From: Rhodoferax sp.
GTDB lineage: Bacteria; Pseudomonadota; Gammaproteobacteria; Burkholderiales; Burkholderiaceae_C
Length of the DNA: 11,226 bases
Reading direction: 5' to 3'
Assembly: GCA_016463455.1 (NCBI GenBank)
Contig: JAEMRG010000045.1
Coordinates: 1-11,226 of the forward strand
Shown: positions 5,472 to 11,226 of the stretch, in pieces
Layout of the letters: each line of letters begins with the position of its first letter
Numbering within the stretch: the stretch's first letter is position 1
Program-made: the position numbers and the translations under genes
The notes under the pieces: generated by a model
Database searches by the model: none
What the model was told of the DNA's origin: nothing
What the model saw: only the letters and a program-made list of their open reading frames with translations

Positions 5472-6220
5472 TGCGGTTCCACCCACGCGGCTTGCAGCCA
5501 GTGGCAGTAATCGTCCAGGTGCGGCCAGGCGATATGGCTCACTTGGCTGCCGGGCGGGAATAGGTCGTTGGTCAGGTGGTCCAGCCAGGCACCATCGGCA
5601 TCGAGTTGGCTGCCAAAAGCGGCAAAGGCAGCGCGCTGGGGAGCGTCCGGTTGGTCGCGTTTGCGGGCACTGGCAGTCGGGTAGGGTGGCTGCACGCTGC
5701 GCATCATGGGGGTGTGGGCACGGCGCGATACCGGCGTGCGCACCGGGCCGGAGTAGGCGTCATGGATACTGCCCCAGTGCCGGCCGCGCAGGCGGCGCCG
5801 GATGCTGGCGATGCGGTGGCTGGCCTCGTCCACGTCCGGGTGGTGAAAGCGAATTTGGCCCAGCACATTGTCAAACAGTACCAGCGCCTGGCGGTGTGCT
5901 TGCAGTACCTCGCCCAATTGATTGAGTGCGTCACCGCGTTCGCACAGCAGCTCGGTGCCCGAGGCCGCCAAGGCTTTGCCGTGGCGCCAGCGAAACAGCG
6001 GACCTGCCAGGGGGTCAATATCGTAAGTGGTGATTTTGCGAAATCCCGCTAGCCAGGGGCTGGACATCATCCAACCGGCGCTGGCACCGATCAGCAGCAG
6101 TTCGCTGCGCTGCGCGGGCTTTTCCGTCAACCAGGTGGCGATATCTTGGCACGTGGGTTCCCACAACCGCAGGCTACGCCATGCTTTCCAATGCCAGCGC
6201 AAGCCGCCTGAGGGGTTCAT
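5468..6220 (-). CDS. SAM-dependent methyltransferase-like protein, uncharacterised
   Basis: 250 residues, soluble, no signal peptide. A Rossmann-type methyltransferase core is suggested by LLLIGASAGW (41-50, glycine-rich motif I), the acidic end of the next strand TTYDIDP (64-70), GDAL (97-100) and the strand-4-like LVLFDNVLGQ (113-122). Later come WGSIHDAYSGP (149-159), a basic and Pro-rich stretch (about 161-195) and a C-terminal DHLTNDLFPPG segment (214-224). The motif I loop has GASAG rather than a full GxGxG, so SAM binding is likely but not proven, and the substrate is unknown. The ATG at 6220 overlaps the fliJ stop (ATGA) and no Shine-Dalgarno is visible, so translation probably depends on coupling to fliJ. 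Its own stop overlaps the start of the lipoprotein gene in the same way. I see no specific resemblance to the flagellin lysine methylase FliB. Confidence 0.75.
   Translation of the reverse strand: MNPSGGLRWHWKAWRSLRLWEPTCQDIATWLTEKPAQRSELLLIGASAGWMMSSPWLAGFRKITTYDIDPLAGPLFRWRHGKALAASGTELLCERGDALNQLGEVLQAHRQALVLFDNVLGQIRFHHPDVDEASHRIASIRRRLRGRHWGSIHDAYSGPVRTPVSRRAHTPMMRSVQPPYPTASARKRDQPDAPQRAAFAAFGSQLDADGAWLDHLTNDLFPPGSQVSHIAWPHLDDYCHWLQAAWVEPQ
5478..5483 (-). promoter_or_regulatory. Shine-Dalgarno (GGTGGA) for the lipoprotein gene
   Basis: GGTGGA on the minus strand, 6 bases before ATG 5471 and inside the end of the methyltransferase-like gene. It supports ATG 5471, within an ATGA overlap, as the start. 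Confidence 0.5.
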
Positions 6221-6660
6221 GAGGTTTGGGCCCGGTTAAATTGCATCACACCCATTTCATCCATACGCGACTGCTCGCGTTTTTCGACAAACTTGGCAAC
6301 GGCCAAGCGGTCGTTTTCTGTCAGCGTTTGCATCTTCAGGCGTTCGGTTTCGGCCAGTACCAGGTGGTGCGCCAGCGTGGTCAGATGGGTCTCAGAGCGT
6401 TCAATATCGCTTTTCACGCGTTCGCGTAAATTCAGCAGCTGGGACATGAACTGGCGCTGGTTCATCGCGTCGGTCATGCCTTTGTAGCTGCTATTGGCTG
6501 CGTTTTTTTCGTAGTACTCCTGGTACATCTGTTCCAACTTGGCCTGACTGGCGAGCAGCGACTGGCGCAGCTCTTGCGCGCGCGCCGTGTCCTCGCGAAT
6601 GCGTGTGATTTTGCGCTCGGCTTTGTTCTCCAGCGCGGACCAGCAGGCGCGTACTTGCAT
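6217..6660 (-). CDS. fliJ: Flagellar export protein FliJ
   Basis: 147 residues, almost wholly charged alpha-helix, as expected for FliJ, which forms an antiparallel coiled-coil like the gamma subunit of F1 ATPase. FliJ sits in the FliI hexamer, contacts the export gate protein FlhA and helps recycle export chaperones. Visible traits are an N-terminal helix rich in Arg, Glu and Gln (about 8-50), the YQEYYEKN turn, MNQRQFMSQLLNLRERV (about 66-82) and the C-terminal helix with KFVEKREQSRMDEM. Sequence conservation of FliJ is low, so the call leans on length, helicity and its place directly after fliI. ATG 6660 lies 2 bases after the fliI stop, with GGAG about 9 bases upstream. Its stop overlaps the methyltransferase-like start. 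Confidence 0.88.
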   Translation of the reverse strand: MQVRACWSALENKAERKITRIREDTARAQELRQSLLASQAKLEQMYQEYYEKNAANSSYKGMTDAMNQRQFMSQLLNLRERVKSDIERSETHLTTLAHHLVLAETERLKMQTLTENDRLAVAKFVEKREQSRMDEMGVMQFNRAQTS

Positions 6661-6662
6661 GG

Positions 6663-7985
6663 CTATTGCTCCATCAGCACCCGCACATCCGCGCGGGTCT
6701 GGCTTTCGTCAATGCCGGTGTACATGTCCTGGCGCAAAAAGCTTTCCATGGCCCCGCGCAATGCGATGGCTTGGTCAATTTCGCCGTTCGTGCCCGGTTG
6801 GTAAGCGCCGACCTGGATCAGGTCCACGTTTTGTTGGTAGAGCGACCACAGGCGCCGAAAGCGGTTGGACAGCTTCAAGTCGGTGGGCGCAAGCAGGTTT
6901 TGCATCACACGCGATATCGAACCGGTCAGGTCGATGGCCGGATAGTGCGCAGCGTCCGCCAGTTTGCGTGAGAGCATGACCTGCCCGTCCAGCGAGGCGC
7001 GGGCGATGTCCACAATCGGGTCGTTGCCGTCATCGCCCTCGGCCAGCACGGTGTAGATCGCGGTGATCGAACCATGGCCGTGGCGGCCTACGCCGGCGCG
7101 TTCAATTAAATTGGGTAAGAGCGCAAAGACCGAAGGCGGATAGCCTTTGGAGGTGGGCGGCTCGCCAATGGCCAAGCCAATTTCGCGCTGCGCATGGGCG
7201 ACGCGCGTCAGACTGTCCACCAGCATCAGTACGTCTTTGCCCTGGTCGCGAAAATACTCAGCCACCACATGCGTAAGGTGCGCGCCCTTGAGGCGCAAGA
7301 CCGGCGATACATTGGCCGGCGCGGCGATCACCACCGCTTTGGCCAGGCCTTCAGGCCCTAGGGTTTCGTTGATGAAGGCCTGCACTTCGCGGCCGCGCTC
7401 GCCGATCAGGCCGATCACCACCACATCGGCCTTGGTAAAGCGCGTGAGCATGCCCAAGAGCACACTTTTGCCTACGCCCGACCCTGCGATCAGGCCCACG
7501 CGCTGGCCGCGCCCCAGTGTCAATAATCCGTTAATGGCTTTCACGCCCACGTCCAGCACCCGGTCAATCGGGCCGCGTTCCATGGGGTTGATAGGCAAGC
7601 CCAGTAAGCCCAGCTTGGTGGTGCAGGCCGGTTTAGGGCGGCCATCGAGCGCCTCGCCTTGGGCATCGATGACACGGCCCAGCAATTCTTCGCCCAGTAG
7701 CGCATGGCCGCTGTCGCTCAGCACGCGCACGGTGGCACCCGGGCCGATGCCCGTGGGCTCGGAAAAAGGCATCAGGTAAATGGTTTTGTCGGCAAAGCCG
7801 ACGACTTCGGCTTCTATGCGTTGGCCGCTCAAGCCCACCACTTCGCAGCAGGCACCAATGGGCGCCATGATGCCGCGCGCTTCCAAGCGCAGGCCGACCA
7901 AACGTACCAGCGTACCGCTGCGCTGCGGCAATTTGCTGTGCAGCTTGGGTATGGCTTGGCTGACGTCAGCCCCAAAGTCAAACAT
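6663..7985 (-). CDS. fliI: Flagellum-specific ATPase FliI
   Basis: 440 residues, normal for FliI, the cytoplasmic ATPase of the flagellar type III export apparatus. Order: an N-terminal beta-barrel (about 25-95), the F1-beta-like ATPase domain (about 140-360) and a C-terminal helical domain. Key motifs are Walker A AGSGVGKS (167-174), the catalytic Glu loop GERGRE (195-200), Walker B VLMLVD (252-257) followed by SLTRVAHAQREIGLA, and the SRKLAD...YPAIDL region (339-353) with the Arg that faces the neighbouring active site. GEPPTSKGYPPSVF at 274-287 is typical of the FliI/SctN export ATPases. ATG 7985 overlaps the fliH stop by 8 bases, so translation is probably coupled to fliH. All key residues are present; it should be active. 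Confidence 0.98.
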   Translation of the reverse strand: MFDFGADVSQAIPKLHSKLPQRSGTLVRLVGLRLEARGIMAPIGACCEVVGLSGQRIEAEVVGFADKTIYLMPFSEPTGIGPGATVRVLSDSGHALLGEELLGRVIDAQGEALDGRPKPACTTKLGLLGLPINPMERGPIDRVLDVGVKAINGLLTLGRGQRVGLIAGSGVGKSVLLGMLTRFTKADVVVIGLIGERGREVQAFINETLGPEGLAKAVVIAAPANVSPVLRLKGAHLTHVVAEYFRDQGKDVLMLVDSLTRVAHAQREIGLAIGEPPTSKGYPPSVFALLPNLIERAGVGRHGHGSITAIYTVLAEGDDGNDPIVDIARASLDGQVMLSRKLADAAHYPAIDLTGSISRVMQNLLAPTDLKLSNRFRRLWSLYQQNVDLIQVGAYQPGTNGEIDQAIALRGAMESFLRQDMYTGIDESQTRADVRVLMEQ

Positions 7986-9111
7986 GGTTTTCGTCGTTCA
8001 AAATCTCGTCGATCGCAGCGACCGTGTCATAGCCCGAGGGCGCATGTACCGGCTTAGGCGCATCTTGCACCTCGTCCAAGCTCGCAGCATGGGCTCTCGG
8101 CACGGCAGCATAGGGGGCGGCTGCGGCCATGCGTGGCTGCGCGTCTTCTACCCGGCTGCTGGGCAGGCGGTCAGTGGCAATGCGCTCGGCGCTAAAAGCA
8201 GTTTGCGCACTCCAGCGCGGCGCGTCGATCTGCAGGCCGCGCGCCAGGGTGCTCAGGCGCTCGTCGATCAAGTCTTCCACGATAGCGTCATGGGCGCTGG
8301 CGCGCACGCTGCCGGGCAGCAGGTTTTCGTCCGCTTGCAGTCGCAGCGAAGAGCCTTCATTAAGCCCGGTCCGCTCACGCATGCTGTGCAGGCGTTCGAC
8401 ATCGCCGGGGTGCAAATGCACGGTCACCATGGATTCGTCGTGTTGCCCCAAATCGTCCACACAGCGCTGCACCAAGCGCTCAATGGCGCTGCCATCGAGT
8501 TGCAACTCGGCTAACACCAGTTGCTCGGCCAAATGCAGGGAGAGGCGTTTGAGGGGTTCAAAAAAACTTTGCGGGCTTTGTTGCAGGTCGGCCAATGCGG
8601 CTTGTAGTTTTTCTACGAGTGCATGGTCCTGGCCCAAGGCTGCTTGCGCTTCGCTCTGGGCTTGGGCTTGCAGTTGGGTACGCGCTTCGGCCATGCCTTG
8701 TGCGTGGCCGTCAGCGCGGGCTTTTTCCAGTGCCTGGGCGTCTATGGCGGGGGCAGCGGGTGTGCTTAGAGACGGCTCGGGTTTTTTGTTGCCCGTTTGC
8801 TCAGCATCCGAAGCCTCGTCCTTATCTGTGCTTTGTGCCTCTGGTGCATCGGCTTGCACCGAGTCATCGTGCTCGCCTTGAGGCGCTTGTGCTGCTGCGG
8901 CTTTGGCCGCCGCTTCGCGGGCCATGGCTTGCAGGTCCAGTACCGGGGTCGCAAAACCTTGCGGGTCAAAGCCTGCGGCTTGGGTGGGCTTCCAGGGGTT
9001 GGGCAGAAAACCGCCCTCGGGGGCAATCGGGTGCAGCAGGTCGGTCGGTTGCCAGACCCGCGCGGGGCGGACCTCGGGCTTACGTGCTTCGGCTTGCGCC
9101 GTGTTAGACAT
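7978..9111 (-). CDS. fliH: Flagellar assembly protein FliH, extended form
   Basis: FliH binds FliI as a dimer, restrains its ATPase and tethers it to the C-ring through FliN. At 377 residues it is well above the usual 220-270. The N-terminus has the Trp-containing segment ARVWQPTDLLHP (17-28) expected for FliN/FlhA contact. Then comes an acidic, Ala/Gln/Pro-rich low-complexity region (about 60-125), a helix with GHAQG (135-139) and a long Ala/Gln stalk (to about 175). The conserved C-terminal FliI-binding domain (about 180-291) includes TVHLHPGDVERL and ASAHDAIVEDLIDERLSTL. After it runs an unusual tail of about 86 residues (292-377), Ala/Pro-rich in the middle and ending YDTVAAIDEILNDENHV. 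ATG 9111 overlaps the fliG stop by 8 bases. The identification rests on the core domain and on its place between fliG and fliI. Confidence 0.92.
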   Translation of the reverse strand: MSNTAQAEARKPEVRPARVWQPTDLLHPIAPEGGFLPNPWKPTQAAGFDPQGFATPVLDLQAMAREAAAKAAAAQAPQGEHDDSVQADAPEAQSTDKDEASDAEQTGNKKPEPSLSTPAAPAIDAQALEKARADGHAQGMAEARTQLQAQAQSEAQAALGQDHALVEKLQAALADLQQSPQSFFEPLKRLSLHLAEQLVLAELQLDGSAIERLVQRCVDDLGQHDESMVTVHLHPGDVERLHSMRERTGLNEGSSLRLQADENLLPGSVRASAHDAIVEDLIDERLSTLARGLQIDAPRWSAQTAFSAERIATDRLPSSRVEDAQPRMAAAAPYAAVPRAHAASLDEVQDAPKPVHAPSGYDTVAAIDEILNDENHV

Positions 9112-10156
9112 AGTCGGCCCCGCCGCCTAGCACCAAGTCGCCGGCATCGGCCAGTTTGCGTGCTGCGCGCATGATCATTTTTTGTGCGGTCTCGACATCG
9201 GACAGGCGCATCGGTGGCAGCGCTTCCATATCGTCGCGGAACATGCCGCGCGCCCGCTCGGACATACTGCCCAAGAATTTTTCTTTGACCGCTTCGCTGG
9301 CGCCTTTGAGGGCCTTCATCATCATGTCGGGCTCCACATTGGCCATAATTTTGGAAATGCCCTTGTTATCCACACCCACCAGGTTCTCGAAGGTGAACAT
9401 ATTGTCCTGAATCTGTTGCATCAGGTCCGGGTCGATTTCGCGCAAACCGCTCATTACGGCGGCTTCTAAAGTGGTTTTGGTCTGGTTCAATATATTGGCC
9501 GCCGCTTTGACGCCGCCCAGGCTGGAGGACTTGGAGGAAGAGTTGGTGGAGAACTGCTTTGTCATGATCGCCTCCAGCTCATCCATGGCCGAAGGTTGCA
9601 CTTGTTCCAGGCTGGCCACGCGCTGCATGATCTCGGCGCGCGCATCGGCCGGCAGAAAATTCAGCACTTCTGCAGCGACGCCAGTTTCTAATACCGAAAG
9701 AATGATCGCCACCACCTGCGGGTGCTCGGCCTTGATCATGTCGGCAATCGAGCGCGCATCCATCCAGGTCAAAATTTCCAGCCCTTTGCTGCCATGGCCG
9801 GGGTTGATACGGCCCAGCACCGAGGCGGCTTTGTCGTCGCCTAAAGCGCGGCGAAACACTTTGTCCACATAGTCCGATGTGCCCAGGCCCAGATTGGTTT
9901 GGCGTTTGATTTCCGCTAAAAATTCGTCGAGCACCGCATTGACGGCCTCTTGCGAAAGCTCGGCCACTTGCACCATCGCAGCGCCCAGACCTTGTACCTC
10001 TTTGGGGCTGAGAAATCGGATGATGTTGGCAGCCTGCTCTTCACCCAAGAGCAACATGAGCACGGCAGCGCGCTGCGTGCCGGTCAACTCCGACATCTCG
10101 CGGCGCAGCGCGTCGCTGTAGCCCGCAGCGCCTGTTGCTTTGTTGTCGTCTGCCAT
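9104..10156 (-). CDS. fliG: Flagellar motor switch protein FliG
   Basis: 350 residues, close to the usual 330-345. FliG is the rotor protein that links FliF to FliM and receives torque from the stators. The N-terminal domain (about 20-100, LTGTQRAAVLMLLLGEE) binds the C-terminus of FliF. The middle domain has the EHPQ motif (144-147) for FliM binding. A Ser-rich linker (203-213) precedes the GG hinge. The C-terminal torque domain keeps all the charged residues known from E. coli: K284 (K264), R301 (R281), D308 and D309 (D288/D289) and R317 (R297). After this it has a short extra tail, LGGGADYV. ATG 10156 is 39 bases after the fliF stop, with a weak GGGAA about 12 bases before it. The gene ends inside the start of fliH. 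Confidence 0.98.
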   Translation of the reverse strand: MADDNKATGAAGYSDALRREMSELTGTQRAAVLMLLLGEEQAANIIRFLSPKEVQGLGAAMVQVAELSQEAVNAVLDEFLAEIKRQTNLGLGTSDYVDKVFRRALGDDKAASVLGRINPGHGSKGLEILTWMDARSIADMIKAEHPQVVAIILSVLETGVAAEVLNFLPADARAEIMQRVASLEQVQPSAMDELEAIMTKQFSTNSSSKSSSLGGVKAAANILNQTKTTLEAAVMSGLREIDPDLMQQIQDNMFTFENLVGVDNKGISKIMANVEPDMMMKALKGASEAVKEKFLGSMSERARGMFRDDMEALPPMRLSDVETAQKMIMRAARKLADAGDLVLGGGADYV

Positions 10157-10195
10157 AGTCGTTAAGTTCCCAGAAATCTATTTTTTCACCGCCCC

Positions 10196-11226
10196 TTAAT
10201 TGGGCTTGATCATGTTCTTTAGCACGCTGGCCACGCGGGCCGAGTCGTCGCCCACAATCATACGGATCAGGGCCACTTTGTCGTCGTAGGTGTTGGCCGT
10301 GTCCATCATCTCGGCGGAGATGCCTGACTTCTTGGCCTTCATCTTCGCCTTCATCTCTTCGAGCGTATCCGCTGCCGATGGCTCGGCGTCCGCTGCAGCC
10401 GCTTCTTCGGACTGAACACGTTCCAGCGCCAGAACTTCTTCCTGTGCCAGTTGGACTCTCTCGGCTGCATCCGCAGCGGCTTGCTTGTCACGCTCCATCA
10501 TGTGGACCACGACGGGGCGTACCACCGCCATCAGGAAAGCCACAAACATGAGTCCCAGCATGGCGGACTTGAGGTTGGTCAAGACCGCATCGTCTTTGTG
10601 CCAAGGAATCGACAGGTCTACCGGCACGTCGGGCTCGAACTTGGCCGGGATGACGCTGACCACGTCTTTGCGGGCTTCGTCAAAACCGACTACGCCGCGC
10701 ACCAACTGCTGTAAGCGTTCCAACTCTTCGGGAGTATAGGGGTTGGGTTTGGCTGGCTGGTCTTCGCCTTTGTCGTTCTTGGGCTGGGCGATGGGCGCTC
10801 GCTCATTGATGACCACGGCCACGCTGACGCGCTGGATACCCCCCGAGGCTGCTTTGGTATGGCGCACCTGGCGGTCAAATTCGTAATTGCGGGTGGAGCG
10901 TGCAGCCACGGTGCTGCGTTCGTCGGTGGCGGCAGCCGGGGCAGTCGCGGCGGTGTTCAAAGTGGTAGTGGGTGCAGGCGGCGCCGTGTTCGCCAAGGTG
11001 CCGGGAATGCCCGAGGCTTCTTTCGCGCTGTTGCGGTCTTCGCTGGTAATTTCGGAACGCGTCCTGGGGCCTTTGCCTGCGGGGTCATAGTCTTCCGAGG
11101 TGATCTCGGTTTGGCTGAAGTCGATGTTCAGGTTCACTTGCGAGCGCACATTGGCATCGCCCACGATGGGCACCAAAATTTCCAGCACGCGATGGCGGTA
11201 CAGGTCTTCGAGCGATTGCTTGTATT
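10196..11226 (-). CDS. fliF: Flagellar M-ring protein FliF, C-terminal part
   Basis: The frame runs off the right edge; 342 residues of the C-terminal part are visible, out of an expected 540-580. FliF forms the MS ring in the inner membrane, the base on which the export gate and C-ring assemble. The first visible residues (YKQSLEDLYRHRVLEILVPI) lead into VRSQVNLNIDFSQTEITSEDYDP, the ring-building motif of the M-ring/YscJ fold. A Thr/Ala/Pro-rich loop follows, then NYEFDRQV, VSVAVVINER, YTPEELERLQQLV and the second periplasmic-to-membrane segment. The second transmembrane helix is about 120 residues from the end (MLGLMFVAFLMAVVRPVVV). The cytoplasmic tail is an Ala/Glu-rich helix and ends in DDKVALIRMIVGDDSARVASVLKNMI, the FliG-binding end. 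The GTG at 11188 is internal and not the start. Confidence 0.97.
   Translation of the reverse strand, partial: YKQSLEDLYRHRVLEILVPIVGDANVRSQVNLNIDFSQTEITSEDYDPAGKGPRTRSEITSEDRNSAKEASGIPGTLANTAPPAPTTTLNTAATAPAAATDERSTVAARSTRNYEFDRQVRHTKAASGGIQRVSVAVVINERAPIAQPKNDKGEDQPAKPNPYTPEELERLQQLVRGVVGFDEARKDVVSVIPAKFEPDVPVDLSIPWHKDDAVLTNLKSAMLGLMFVAFLMAVVRPVVVHMMERDKQAAADAAERVQLAQEEVLALERVQSEEAAAADAEPSAADTLEEMKAKMKAKKSGISAEMMDTANTYDDKVALIRMIVGDDSARVASVLKNMIKPN

Noticed and set aside
7780..8881. Plus-strand open frames of about 250 codons opposite fliI and fliH
   Set aside because: They are Ser/Arg/Cys-rich antisense shadows of two certain genes, with no domain and no start signal.

Overview
The window looks like chromosomal DNA from a motile Gram-negative betaproteobacterium, most likely Burkholderiales and plausibly a Comamonadaceae relative. 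This rests on the GC-rich coding style, the fliF-fliG-fliH-fliI-fliJ order, the type-2 PyrF, and lipoprotein and membrane-anchored proteins with Gram-negative signals. The genus call is inference. No tRNA, rRNA, CRISPR array, insertion sequence or attachment site was seen. Coding density is very high: no gene-free stretch exceeds about 140 bases.

Left end (1-2430): a plus-strand CorC/HlyC-type CBS-domain protein, cut by the window start, converges with a minus-strand glutathione S-transferase across a 5-base gap that holds a small hairpin. Upstream of the GST on the same strand lies pyrF (orotidine 5'-phosphate decarboxylase), which has a TACAAT box almost touching its ATG and no visible Shine-Dalgarno.

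Middle (2480-4490): a minus-strand two-gene unit. It starts with an inner-membrane-anchored alpha-carbonic anhydrase that has an unusual coiled-coil and Asp/His/Lys-rich extension. It continues after 41 bases with a small membrane-anchored protein of unknown function, and ends at a good rho-independent terminator.

Right half (4584-11226): one long minus-strand operon, read in the order fliF (partial), fliG, fliH, fliI, fliJ, a SAM-methyltransferase-like gene, and a lipoprotein gene. From fliG onward every junction is an overlap or a 2-base gap (8, 8, 2, 4 and 4 bases). FliF is the MS ring and FliG the rotor switch protein. FliH, FliI and FliJ form the cytoplasmic ATPase module of the flagellar export apparatus. 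The last two genes are not standard flagellar genes, yet both are joined by ATGA stop/start overlaps. They occupy the place where fliK often follows fliJ.

The best candidates for something undescribed are this methyltransferase-lipoprotein tail on the flagellar export operon and the modular carbonic anhydrase with its small membrane partner. The rest is well-known housekeeping or motility function.
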